From the NCBI GenBank assembly GCA_900893395.1, contig CAAHFI010394609.1:1-23456 (forward strand): a stretch of 23,456 bases of DNA. The letters run 5' to 3'. The position numbers were made by a program, and so were the translations under genes. Shown piece after piece: positions 1-9,169 of this stretch. Numbering within the stretch: position 1 is the first letter of the stretch; each line of letters begins with the position of its first letter. The notes beneath the pieces were generated by a model that saw nothing but the letters and a program-made list of their open reading frames with translations, did not search any database and was not told the DNA's origin. This stretch comes from Euglena gracilis. Its lineage: Eukaryota > Euglenozoa > Euglenophyceae > Euglenales > Euglenaceae.

Positions 1-525
1 ATGAAAAAGCTGGCGTTCCAGTGAATAATCCCCCTGTCCATCTCCCTGCTTATTGGGTCTGCTAAGCAATCCTTGGATGGGACCCAATTCACCTGGACAT
101 CGATTTTTTTCTCCATGCACCACCTGAAAAAAGGTCTTAGCATTGAATTGAAGGGGTCTTTACTTCACCCCCCTTTTGCCAGGTAATAATAAAATTTCCT
201 GTTTGTCCGCTGAAAGTGACACAGTTTCCCAGGGTTGCCAAACTTTGGACGGTGTTTATGGCTGCCCTTAACTCTTTGACGTTGATATGCGAAAATGGTT
301 TTATCTCCAAAACTGTTGCACAATTTACTGTACGAATGTCCACCCCCCCCCCACGCATGGGTGCTGAATCTGAATGCAACTCCCTGGTTGCATGTTGTGG
401 AAAGAGTCTGCGCCCCTCCCGGTGTCTAACACGATTTTGATCTCTTAACTGAGTTTTTTTTTCTTGGGGAGATGTGATGTGCTGAATCCCAGGGGCTGTT
501 GGTTTTTGACAAAAAACTGGCACAG
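1..525 (-). pseudogene. DIRS-type RNase H region (left copy)
   Basis: Minus-strand translation shows RELHSDSAP followed by a Gly-rich turn, then HINVKELRAAINT, and near the window edge VPSKDCLADPISR. This is the usual order in DIRS-family RNase H: an acidic first strand, a HINVLEL-like helix, and a final N/D-x-x-AD-x-ISR segment. RNase H removes the RNA template during reverse transcription. The same region in the right copy lies at 6763-7340, and the two resemble each other closely at DNA level, for example 1-140 reversed against 7200-7335. It is a decayed remnant. The assignment to DIRS rather than LTR elements rests on these motifs plus the recombinase in the sister copy. Confidence 0.72.
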
Positions 526-529
526 AGAG

Positions 530-1130
530 TCTGTGAAAGCCTTAAAGAGGGCAGGGCCATTAGGTTGCATCTTATTTGGCCTAAAATGGCGGCCAGCTGT
601 CTCTTCGACATGTAATCCTTTTTGACACTTTTGCCCAGCTGCTTTTTGATGGTCCTTGATTTTTTTGGGGGCACCTGTAATTTTCCTTCTTCAAAATTGA
701 GTTGACACCCAAGATTATTTACCACCTGGGTTGGCTGCAGGGTTGATTTTTGGACATTGATTTTGAACCCCGATTTCAGTAAATATCTGACCACTGTTTT
801 CAGATGATTTCGCAAAAAAATTTTGGTGGTGGCCACCAGTAAAATGTCGTCCAGGTATATAAATACGTGGATGCCCCTTTTTCTCCAAAGCTTTTCGAAT
901 GTTTTCATGACCCCCATGAAAGTTAACGCATGATGTTTAGGCCAAATGAGCCTGCCAGGAATTCCCAGATTGTCCCCGCACTTGATGTCTTAAAAATGGC
1001 CTTTAGGGCCTGTCTGACGGGGATGTGAAAGTAGGCATCATTTAAATTTATTTTGGCTGCCCAGTGGCCTTTTCCCAGACAGGAAAAATTTTCTGGATGT
1101 GATCCATCTGAAAGTTCGCACTGCAAAATA
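530..1130 (-). pseudogene. DIRS-type reverse transcriptase (left copy)
   Basis: The minus strand encodes GHWAAKINLNDAYFHIPV, the first catalytic block of a reverse transcriptase, then GVMKTFEKLW and the active-site block YLDDILLVA. A thumb-like segment with QPTQVVNNLGCQLNF and SKRQLAAILGQIR follows. The DAYFHIPV and YLDD pattern is typical of DIRS, Ngaro and PAT reverse transcriptases (family knowledge). The last part contains the uninterrupted equivalent of the site where the nested LTR element entered the right copy. It is a broken remnant. Hepadnavirus-like or LTR-type reverse transcriptases were considered but fit less well. Confidence 0.8.
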
Positions 1131-1204
1131 TTATTTTAACTCTCTGCAGTCGCTGATCATTCTTCACTTTGTTGTTCCCCCTTCTGGTTTTGAAATCAAA
1201 ACCC

Positions 1205-2500
1205 ATGGTATTAAATGTTGGTGTCTGACTTCCCCACCTTCTTTACTGAACTGGTTTTCTCGTAATCCAGCAGAATTCTTTCTGCCTGTTTCAGGTCTAA
1301 ATTGGCTCTGCGTTTTGGGTGGGTGGACAATTTGGTGGTGTTACCCGGAGGGGTTGGATGCCATTTTCGATCAGCTGGCAGGTTGAAGGGGGTCATTTTT
1401 CTGCCACCATTTCAGACTTTTTTGAAGTCTCTGGTGTAGGAGGAAACTTCCCATTTTACCTCCATGGAATTTTTTTTTCCCAATAGGGTGATTTTCTGGG
1501 GCTGAGTGGGGGGTGTTGGACACTGCACCCCTACTACCCCTATGGAATTGAACATTCTGTAAGAGATGCTGGGTGGCGTGCATGCTCTGCTCGCAGGCTC
1601 TCTCATCCTCCACTTGTCGTTGGTGTTGTCAAATGACATACCATAGGGGCCCCTTTTTGGTATCCCCCTTGTTTGGCTTGCCCCTGCCACTGAAGAAATA
1701 AACTTGAGGGGCGGTTGCCCCTTGTCCTCCACAGCCCCTTCTGGGGCATCCTCCTGGCCTGCACCGGTGTGGCATAATGAAACCCCCTGGTGGGGGACAG
1801 CCTTTTAGCTTCTGAGGCTTCTCCACTTCTGATATTTGATGGCCCCAATGGCCTTGAAATTGTTGATCTTGAGCAAGGTGATGGGCCCAGTGGCCTTAAG
1901 AATGATGATGGCCCCAGTGGCCTTGATAATAATTCTGGCCCCACTGGCCCTGTTGATGTTGGTTCCACTGGCCCTCTTGAAAGTTTGGCAGTCCCCATTG
2001 ACTTTTCTTTGATCTGGGACGCCATGCCCATTGAAAACCTTGGGGGGCCTCTGGTGGCTAATCCTTTACCCCTGATAGGGTTTGTGAAGAAGAAATGGTT
2101 GGGGGGGGGGTTGTGGACGTGTCCTGCCCCTGCAACTGGACATCTGTTTTTGGAATCGGCCTCCCTGGCCCTGGCATGTTGGCCACCCTGGCCTTTGTTC
2201 CATCGGCCTCCATGGCCATTGCTTTTGTGGCATCCATGGCCCAGTTTGAACAAGGTATTGGTGTAACTTGGATATAGGCCTCCGTTGCCCTGGCTTTAGT
2301 GGTATTAAAGCGGCCTTGGCTTTTGTGCCGTCGTGTTTTTCTGACAACTGTCTGCCAAAGTCTGTGGCTGTCACTGGGTGGGTTTTTCAGAAACTTTTTC
2401 TGGGGGAAGGGACAGCCACGGATCGCCACGGTTGCACCGCGCCTTCAGGTCTTCCAGCCAGTCCTTGCTGCTCAGCGATGCTCTTATTCGTTCTTGTAAA
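1205..2500 (-). pseudogene. ORF1-like (Gag-like) region, left copy
   Basis: Minus-strand sequence corresponding to 2950-4145 of the right copy. Shared landmarks include KKGPYGM/KRGPYGM-like, CTPPS, VQCPTPPTQP and STHPKPRANLDL/STHPKRRANLDL-like segments, which continue into the start of the reverse-transcriptase part. Between about 1860 and 2240 there is a periodic repeat of Gln, Gly, His and Trp (QGHWGH, GQW, GHGG). Low-complexity repeats of this sort may bind RNA, which is inference. DIRS elements carry a Gag-like ORF1 before pol (family knowledge), and position and composition fit that. No folded domain was recognised. It is a decayed remnant. Confidence 0.6.
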
Positions 2501-2664
2501 TTTCATTTTTCATTGAAGTCTTGAATATTTCAACAAAATTTGATTTGATATTCTCTACGAGCGTCACCTTCCGGAAGATTCGATTGACTTAGCTCTTTCA
2601 AATTCAATTTTCAAGGTTCTTGAATTGAATTTCCTTTCCTCTGGGTTTGTCGGACAGTAATTAA

Positions 2665-2816
2665 GAGTCAGCCAACTCCGGCGAAAAAGCTACACCTCGG
2701 CTCCGCACTTTGCCCTTGTTGAGGCCATGCCTTGCTCACCGGCGGTGTTGTTGGATTGTTTGCTGTTTTGGTTAGGAGGTCCCGCTTAGTGCCTTTTTGT
2801 CGCCGGAGTTGGCTGA
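2665..2816. repeat. terminal repeat shared by two head-to-head DIRS-like copies
   Basis: The block is bounded by inverted copies of TCAGCCAACTCCGGCGA (2668-2684 forward, 2800-2816 reversed). Its reverse complement matches the plus-strand sequences at 8863-8962, 9018-9115 and 8634-8668. Shared words include CACTAAGCGG, CCTCCTAACC, AGCAAGGCATGGCCTCA and CAAAGTGCGGAGCC. This makes it a terminal repeat of the DIRS-like family that serves both flanking copies. Confidence 0.75.
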
Positions 2817-2949
2817 TTCCAAATTTGCCCTTCGACACCCAGAAAGAAAGGAACGTCAAACACTTTATCAATTGGAAGAAGAAGAAGTCAATCAATCAAT
2901 TCAAATTATCCTGAAAAAGACGCCGTGCAGAATCTCAAAGCTGAAATTG

Positions 2950-4145
2950 TTGAAGTTTTTGAAAGATTTCAATGAAAGATGCAATTTCCAAGACGAACAG
3001 CGCTGGAGAACTTCAAGGGGGAGCAGCAGAAGCAGCAGCAGCTGGACAATCTGACGGCGCGGGTCGACTGTGGCGAACCGTGGCCGTCCCTTCCCCCAGA
3101 TCCCTTCATCAAAAATTTCCAAGAAAAAAACCCCACCCAGTGACGACTACGGACGACAGTGACGGCTTCGTTCTGATCAGAAAAGACCAGAACGAAGAAG
3201 GATCCCCCAGCCCAATACGGGCAGAAACACCTGGGAATTGGGGTCCAAAAGCCAACCAGATGGGACAAAAAGAAACCAAAGGATTCCAGAGGCCAAAGTG
3301 GGGAAGATGGAGTCAAGGACAAGGTGGTGGCCATGGAGGCCAATTCTACAAGCAACTCCCCACAGGAAGGGGAAGAAAAGGTCTTTCAAATCCCCCCAAT
3401 TCTCTAACACACAACCCCTCCCAAGGGGAAGAAGGGGGGCACAGCAGCCCCCCCAGATTTCCATTGGAGCTGGAGACCAAGGTCAAGAACAGCCTTTATT
3501 GGAGGAGAGACAAGGCCACATGGTCCAGAATTTTTTTCATGTGCACGGCCATTGTGGCCAACAAGTGCATGGCCATGGAGGCCAGTTTTAACAGGGCCAT
3601 GGAGGCCTGAATTTATCATGCCATGGAGGCCAATTGCGTCAACAAGGCCATGGGGCCAAAGGGGTGGACCAGAAATGGCCCCCAGAAGCTAATGTGCAAA
3701 CCTGATATAAATCAACTGCAGCAGCCCCAGGAGGATGCCCCAACAGGGCAGTGGAGGACAAGGGGGCAACCCCCCTCACATTTCTTCTTCAATTCCCATG
3801 GCAGGGGCAAGTCAAAACAAGGGGGATGCCCAAAAAGGGGCCCTATGGTATGTCAAATAACAACATCAATGACAAAGTGGAGGACCAGAGAGCCTGTGAG
3901 AGAGCATGCACACCCCCCAGCACCCTTGCAGAATGCTCAATCCCTGGGGCACCAGGGGTACAATGTCCAACACCCCCCACCCAGCCCCCACAACATCACC
4001 TCATTGGAAAAAAATTCCATGGAGGAAAAAATGGGGAGACACCCCCCTGCACCAGAGGGTTCAGAAAAGTCTAAATGGTGGACAAAAAAATGCCCCCCAG
4101 CAACATGTCAATTGATAAAAAAAAATGGAATTCAACCCCCTGGGT
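2950..4145 (+). pseudogene. ORF1-like (Gag-like) region, right copy
   Basis: Plus-strand region aligning with 1205-2500 reversed. The N-terminal part is Ala/Gln-rich (GELQGGAAEAAAAGQ), then a segment with HPVTTTDDSDGFVLIRK. A long stretch follows with repeated GHGGQ-type units (around 3290-3660, for example GGGHGGQFYKQ and HGHGGQ). Towards the end there is KGPYGM, CTPPS, VQCPTPPTQPP and STHPKPRANLDLNQAEQ. No structural domain was recognised. By position this is the Gag-like ORF1 of a DIRS element, and the Gly/His/Gln repeats suggest RNA binding (inference). It is a fossil. Confidence 0.6.
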
Positions 4146-4149
4146 GAAT

Positions 4150-4895
4150 CCCCCAAAGTTGTCCACCCACCCAAAACCCAGAGCCAACCTGGACCTGAAC
4201 CAAGCAGAACAAATTCTGCTGGATTACGAAAAAACTGAGTCAGTGAAACGAGGTTGGGATTCAGAAACCCAGCATTTGATCCCATGGTTATCAATTTTCA
4301 AAACCAGAGGGGGGAACAAACAAGTGGAGAATGATCAGCGACTGCAGAGAAATAAATCAGCAATTTCAAGTAAAATCTTTCAAGCTGGATCATATCTAGC
4401 ACATTTTTCCAGCTTTGGAAAAAGGCCACTGGGCAGCAAAAATTGACCTCAAGGTTGCCTATTTTCATATTCCAGTAAGTCCAGGCCTAAGGCCATTTTT
4501 GAGACATCAGGTAGGGGGGCAGACATGGGAATTTCAAACAGGCTGCTTTGGGCTAAATGTAGTGCCCCAAATTTTCATGTCAGTCATGAAACTTTTGAAA
4601 ATTTGTGGACAAAAAGGGGCATCCCGGTGGCCCTACCAAAAAAATCTTTGCAAAATCACCTGAACACGGTTGTCCAAGATTTGCTGGATTCTGGGTTCAA
4701 ATCAATGTGAAAAAGCCCACCCTCCAGCCCACACAAGTAGTAACCCATCTGGGTTTTCAACTGAACTTCCAGGAAGGAAAGCTACAGGTGCCACCCCCAG
4801 AAAGTCAAAACCATAAAAAAGGAGCTGGAAAAAAATTGTGAAAAAAGATTACATGTCAAAAAGGCAATTGGCTTGCCTTTTTGGGCCAAATAAGA
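4150..4895 (+). pseudogene. DIRS-type reverse transcriptase (right copy)
   Basis: Plus-strand translation gives RANLDLNQAEQILLDYE, then KGHWAAKIDLKVAYFHIPV, which is the first catalytic block of the palm. TWEFQTGCFGLNVVPQIFMS follows, the template-grip block typical of the family. The thumb-like segment QPTQVVTHLGFQLNF leads up to the insertion point of the nested LTR element at 4898. It aligns with 530-1130 on the minus strand. This enzyme class copies element RNA into DNA. It is a decayed remnant. The first block is slightly better preserved in the left copy. Confidence 0.78.
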
Positions 4896-4897
4896 TG

Positions 4898-5214
4898 TGT
4901 GGGCGCTGGGAAAGAGATTAAGATTCCAGCAGAGGAATTAGAATTTACGCAAAATTCTGTCTGTGTGTGTTTGTGTTACAGTGGCAAGCAGCATGTTCAG
5001 TTTGACTTTGGTTGTTCAGTTCTGGGAAGTATCTTGATTTGTGCCAGCGCTGGGAATTGGGAAGTGGGATTACCATGAAAACTTCCAAGGAAAGTCCCAG
5101 GTGGGTGCCAGGCCCCCTGGGTGAATTGATGGATCCCAGCCAGTGGCAGGCCTGCAGGCGCCAAGGGCCAGCCGCCAGGGGGTTGTGGGAGTGGTGAGGC
5201 CCACACCCCCTACA
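4898..5214 (+). repeat. 5' LTR of the nested element
   Basis: 317 bases, TG...CA ends. By eye about 97 percent identical to 6448-6762. It ends at TACA, immediately before CAAACTGAACACTGCC, after which the two copies diverge. Confidence 0.88.
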
Positions 5215-5496
5215 CAAACTGAACACTGCCATTCAAACAACATGCCTACCAGCCACGTGGCGGCTGTCCGCCATGCCGGGATCAGGCATGGCATGTGCCT
5301 GCAGGAGATCATCAAGAAGCCTGGACTGAAGGGGTGAACATCAACCTGATGGAGTATTATTCAAGTTTTGATGCAGATTGTGGCTGTTCGTGGTGTGCCA
5401 GTCGTGCAGCAGCTGCTGCTGCTGGCAGGCTCAGGACCCATGGCAGGGTGGCCTCTGATGCCAGGCTGGTGGATGCTGTGGAAGGACATGTCAGAG

Positions 5497-5700
5497 ACGG
5501 GAATGCCAAGGATGGAAATGCCAGAGATGCGAATGCCAAAGATGGAAATGCCAGAGATGGACATCCAGACATGCGGATGGGCGAGATGGACATTCCAGAC
5601 ATGGAATGTCGAGATGGACATTCCAGACATGGAGATGGTCGAGATGGACATTCCAGACATGGAGATGGTCGAGATGGACATTCGGGAGATGGTGATGACG
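5497..5700. repeat. minisatellite inside the nested LTR element, GAGATGGACATTCC type
   Basis: A 15-base unit of the type GAAATGCCAGAGATG occurs first. It changes into a 30-base unit of the type GATGGACATTCCAGACATGG from about 5560 on, with the last two copies nearly identical (about 5620-5680). The unit length is a multiple of three, so it leaves long open frames on both strands. These frames look like repeat artefacts and not genes. Confidence 0.8.
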
Positions 5701-5814
5701 GAAGTTGGCATTGGGCCCCAGTGGGGCATGGCGAGGGCGGAGGCTCGCCGGAGAAGTCAAGAGGAATGAGAAGGAAGGAGCGCCGACAGAAGGCGAAGGA
5801 GGCCCCGAGGGGCT

Positions 5815-6035
5815 GAGGCCGAAGCCCTGCCTGGATGGTGTGGGCTGGGTCCCCCCCCGCATGCCCTGGGCCGAAGCCCTCACCAGCTGTGGCCGAAGCC
5901 CGCCGGGATGGTGTGGGCTGGGTCCCCCTCCCGTATGCCTGGGCCGAAGCCCTCAGGCGTTGTGGCCGAAGCCCGCCGGGACGGCGTGGGCTGGGCCCCC
6001 CTCCCAGGCCTGTGGCCGAAGCCCTCCCGCGGTAA
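5815..6035. repeat. minisatellite of about 73 bases inside the nested LTR element
   Basis: Three imperfect units carry GGCCGAAGCCC, then a GGATGGTGTGGGCTGGG core, then a C-run and a CCTGGGCCGAAGCCC tail. GC-rich. The units differ mostly in C-run length and in the segment between the two GCCGAAGCCC words. Confidence 0.78.
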
Positions 6036-6360
6036 CCCCCTCCCGCTGCACCTGCGAGCCCCCTCCCCAGGACCCCCACCAGCCCCTGGACCCCATCTCT
6101 GGACGGGCAAAAAAGGGCAAAAAGAGGGGAAAACGAGAAGAAAAAAAAATCCAGAGATGACGGCCCAAGGGGTATCTTTGGGCTGTTCTGGGGGGAACCC
6201 CCGCCAGAACGGCCCAAGGCGGTGCGGATGCCTGCTGCTCCCCCCTGCTGCTGTAGGAGACCGATCCCCCTAAGGGTCGGCCTTCGACCCCCGCCCCGCC
6301 CACAGAAAAAAAATAAAACAGACAGACAGAAAGAAAGATTCAAGATTGTGTTCGTGAACG

Positions 6361-6385
6361 AAAAAAAAAAAAAAAAAAAAAAAAA
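6361..6385 (+). repeat. poly(A) run inside the nested LTR element
   Basis: Twenty-five consecutive A residues follow AGATTGTGTTCGTGAACG. It lies only about 60 bases before the 3' LTR. It may be a simple-sequence expansion or a relic of an inserted polyadenylated transcript. Confidence 0.9.
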
Positions 6386-6436
6386 CTCCCAGCGCCTTTT
6401 TGCCGAAGGCAGGTTTAGCTGCCCGGGGCAGCTTTT

Positions 6437-6447
6437 AAGGAGGGGAG
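6437..6447 (+). other. polypurine tract of the nested LTR element
   Basis: AAGGAGGGGAG abuts the first base of the 3' LTR. LTR elements prime plus-strand DNA synthesis from such a purine tract, so it fixes the element's orientation as plus. Confidence 0.8.
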
Positions 6448-6762
6448 TGTGGGCGCTGGGAAAGAGATTAAGATTCCAGCAGAGGAATTAGGAATTACGC
6501 AAAATTCTGTCTGTGTGTGTTTGTGTTTACAGTGGCAAGCAGCATGTTCAGTTTGACTTTGGTTTTTCAGTTCTGGGAAGTATCTTGATTTGTGCCAGCG
6601 CTGGAATTGGGAAGTGGGATTACCATGAAAACTTCCAAGGAAAGTCCCAGGTGGGTGCCAGGCCCCCTGGGTGAATTGATGGATCCAGCCAGTGGCAGGG
6701 CCTGCAGGCGCCAAGGCCAGCCGCCAGGGGGTTGTGGGAGTGGTGAGGCCCACACCCCTACA
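6448..6762 (+). repeat. 3' LTR of the nested element
   Basis: 315 bases, near-identical to 4898-5214. It ends at TACA, where the sequence returns to DIRS-like sequence (CAACCTAATGGCCCT, also present reversed near 557-571). Confidence 0.88.
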
Positions 6763-7640
6763 GATCAACCTAATGGCCCTGTCCTTTTTAAGGGCTTTTA
6801 CAGACACCAACAATTTTTTTGCTGGCAAAGTCCACAGCCCCCTGGGACTCAAAACACCCATTTCCCAGGAAATCAAGTCCAATTAAGGGAAATAAAAATT
6901 CTACTGGACACCAGGGGGGGCAGACCCTGCCCCAAAATGCAAACCAGAGAGTTGCACTCAGACAGCAACACCCAGGCCTGGGGGGGGAACATTCCACACA
7001 GAGAAAATTGGCAGGAAACTTTGGAGAAAAGACTCCATTTTGCACATAAATGTAAAGGAGCTCAGTGTAGCTATCAGCACTGTGAAAAGTTTGAGCAAAC
7101 TTGGAGAAACCGTTTCCTTATCAGTAGACAACCAGGCAATTTACTTTTACCTAACAAAGGGTGGGTCAGAAAGGACCCATTCAACAAAATGCTGAGACCA
7201 TTTTTTCAAATGGTGCATGGAAAAACAAGTAAACCTCAAAGTCATCTGGGGACCTTCAAAAGAATGCCTGGCAACCCCATAAGCAGATGGAAATGGACAG
7301 GGGATTACTCCTTAGACCCCCAACTTTTCAATAGCTAAGACAGCAATTCAAAGATTCATAAATCTGAACATACTTATTTGCCTCCCCGGGCAACAGAAAA
7401 CGGCCCAATTTTGTGGCCAGGTGGCCCCACTAGGAGCCACAGCAGTTAATGCATTACAATGTCCACTGGACAGCATGGGGATCTTTATGCAAACCCCCCT
7501 GGTCAATAATTCAACAATTTCTTTCCAGGTTGAAAATGTTTCCCCAGACCAAGTTTTGATGGTCACCCCCTTCTGGGATTCAGCCACATGGTAGCCCCAA
7601 TTAATAATGAAAGTTCCAGGACCCCCAGCCTGAAAATCAC
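6763..7640 (+). pseudogene. DIRS-type RNase H and following conserved region (right copy)
   Basis: Resumes the DIRS-like pol after the nested insertion. The plus strand shows LLDTRGG, then RELHSDSNTQAWGG, the acidic start of RNase H. Next comes a decayed middle, then the end segment GNPISRWKWTGDYSLDPQLF. DIRS-family RNase H ends with an ISR/LSR box followed by a (E/D)WSL(D/N)P-x-xF motif (family knowledge), and this matches. From about 7345 to 7640 translations contain FVARWP-, AVNALQCPLD-, and VLMVTPFWDSATWWPQ-like segments. These correspond to the conserved stretch that follows RNase H in these elements (DRFAS ... DAF...W ... P.W). It is decayed. The 1-140 segment reversed is the sister sequence. 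Confidence 0.75.
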
Positions 7641-7689
7641 CCCCTACAAGGGCACGTTCACCAATTGCAGGGGGAACAAATGCCACCCC

Positions 7690-8600
7690 CCAGGTGGCCC
7701 CTGCTTTGCATGATTTGCTCCGGCAAATTTTGGAGGGGAAACAAATTCAGGTTAAAACCATTAACGATTTCCTGGGAGAAACCCCAGTTTAAAACGTTAT
7801 CAGAGTCCTTTTCCACTTCTGTGGGCAATTTTGGAACACATGGGGGTGCCCCCCTGAAGCCACCACAGACCAAGTGGCTGACGCCTTAATACAATTATTC
7901 CAATTTTCGAAGGCCCAAGCCCGTAATGCATACAGTGCTATGCTGTTGATTCCTGGGTTTGGTGGGCTGAGATTCCGCACTCTGTTAACGCACTACAAGA
8001 GCTTTGGAAAACCAAAATTTGGAGAAGTATGGGGCATTTTGGGACCCACTCCCAATCATCCTGGGGCTGGCAAAAGCACCTACGCCCACTGATATTTGTG
8101 CATTGCGTACACAACTGATTTTTGCTCACAAATCCTCTGTTTATACCGATCCTCAGACTTGTCAAAAGTCAAACGTACCACCAGTGTGTTGGGTAGGGCA
8201 CCCTACATCAAGATTAAACGTAAAGGACAAAATTCCATAAGTGGGGAAGGGTGGTGTCAATTCCCCAGTGTCCCAAATAAGCCCATTTCACTTAATGATG
8301 TGCTACGTGGCTGCTACACGTTTATTCGTCAGACCTGGGGGCCCCCTCCGAATTTCATTAAAACCCCCCTTCAGGGCCATAAGTGCACACACCATTGCTT
8401 CCAGAACTAAAGATTTTTTTGCCAAACACGAGGTGCCCCCCCCAGGTGTGGGAGGCCCACTCCACCAGAGGAGCAGGAGTTGGTTTACTCAAAAAAATTG
8501 GGCCTTTCTGCCCAAGAAGTTTGTAAAATTGGCAAGTGGAGGAGGGTGGAGGCTTTTACAGCCCACTATCAAAGGCCGGGTGCCCAAGGTGCCCTGAAAA
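7690..8600 (+). pseudogene. DIRS-type tyrosine recombinase (right copy)
   Basis: This part replaces an integrase. An N-terminal segment contains ARNAYSAMLLIPGFGGLRF. It is followed by SVYTDPQTCQKSNVPPV and by a SAHTIASRTKDFFAKHEV helix around 8375-8435. Near 8455-8490 the translation reads EAHSTRGAGVGLLKK, which contains the HxxR box (8458-8469). Near 8525-8580 EVCKIGKWRRVEAFTAHYQ carries the candidate catalytic Tyr (8567-8569). HxxR followed at about this distance by a G-x-W-x-s...F...Y segment is the hallmark of tyrosine recombinases (family knowledge). The family joins a circular DNA copy to the target by strand exchange without target duplication. It is a broken fossil. Confidence 0.78.
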
Positions 8601-8633
8601 TGCCCTGGCCCTCCTAATTTCAGTGCACAATCA

Positions 8634-9166
8634 GGCCTCACAAGGGCAAAGTGCGGAGCCCGAGGTGTCTCGTACTCCCTCGAGGAAAACCGACAAGGGG
8701 GGCGGGCACCGAGGGCGAAGCACAAAGACCTTGTGAGCCGGACCCCCACCCGTAAAAGAAAGTTTGTGTTCTAAAGCCCTCGGTCACAGAGGGGGGGCCA
8801 GGGGGGAGAGGGGGACCCCCGCAGGGGGAGAAGCCACGTCGCCCAGTGGGAACAACATCATCGGCCAACTCCGGCGAGGCGGCACTAAGCGGAACCTCCT
8901 AACCCAACGCAGCAACCAAATCCAAACAGCACGGCCAGCGAGCAAGGCATGGCCTCACAAGGTCTTTGTGCTTCGCCCTCGGTGTCCTTCCTCCCTTGCC
9001 TGTTTCCTCGAGGGGTACGATCTAAGCAGGGATTCCTAACCAAGAGCAGAACACAATCCACACAAAACCGCCGGCGAGCAAGGCGTTGCCTCACAAGTGC
9101 AAAGTGCGGAGCCCGAGGGTTCGGCATGGCCTCAAAAATGGCAAAGTGCGGAGCCCGTGGTGTCGG
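8634..9166 (+). repeat. cluster of DIRS-like terminal-repeat copies
   Basis: Related copies occur at 8634-8668 (GGCAAAGTGCGGAGCCCGAGG core), 8863-8962, 9018-9115 and a partial one at 9125-9166. They match the reverse complement of the central repeat at 2665-2816. DIRS elements carry inverted terminal repeats plus an internal region complementary to them (family knowledge), and this cluster would be the right end. The stretch at 8740-8860 between copies is G-rich simple sequence with no gene. Confidence 0.72.
8670..9020. repeat. inverted repeat pair within the terminal cluster
   Basis: 8670-8737 reversed matches 8954-9020. Shared words are CTCACAAGGTCTTTGTGCTT, CGCCCTCGGTG, CCTCGAGGG and GTACGA. 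Each arm is about 67 bases with a loop of about 215. This is direct complementarity within the terminal cluster, as expected of a DIRS internal complementary region (inference). Confidence 0.75.
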
Positions 9167-9169
9167 AAG

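Larger units (their letters stand above)
1..2660 (-). mobile_element. DIRS-like retrotransposon, left copy, partial and decayed
   Basis: This arm reads on the minus strand and runs off the left edge. It holds an ORF1-like region, reverse transcriptase and RNase H in the same order as the plus-strand copy that starts at 2817. The arm is about 2,660 bases long. The matching part of the right copy (2817 to about 7337) is the same length once the nested 1,865-base LTR element is removed. The tyrosine-recombinase half would lie outside the window. DIRS elements use a tyrosine recombinase instead of an integrase; this is family knowledge. It is an old, heavily broken fossil with many breaks. Confidence 0.8.
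4898..6762 (+). mobile_element. short non-coding LTR retroelement (TRIM-like), nested in the DIRS-like copy
   Basis: Two direct repeats of about 316 bases, each beginning TGTGGGCG and ending CCCCTACA (TG...CA ends), flank 1,233 internal bases. A purine tract adjoins the 3' repeat. The left flank ends in GATG. The right flank begins GAT and continues as CAACCTAATGG, which fits a short target duplication with one copy slightly altered. The inverted DIRS-like copy keeps the uninterrupted site near 563-581. No gag or pol motif lies inside. The interior holds two minisatellites and a poly(A) run; 5215-5490 has nothing I recognise. A terminal-repeat element lacking genes and under 2 kb fits a TRIM-like class, although its LTRs are long for that class. 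The two LTRs differ by few substitutions and several homopolymer lengths, so it is fairly recent. The primer-binding site was not identified. Confidence 0.85.

Noticed and set aside
530-1130. Hepadnavirus-like or caulimovirus-like reverse transcriptase
   Set aside because: DAYFHIPV and YLDD can suggest hepadnaviruses, but the sister copy carries a tyrosine recombinase and terminal repeats, so a DIRS-like element explains all the parts.
5497-5700. CRISPR-like array
   Set aside because: Units are contiguous with no unique spacers and lie in a eukaryotic retroelement. It is a minisatellite.
5357-6343. 328-codon minus-strand frame over the nested LTR element interior
   Set aside because: It follows the 15/30-base and 73-base tandem repeats. 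Composition is repeat-driven and no domain is visible.
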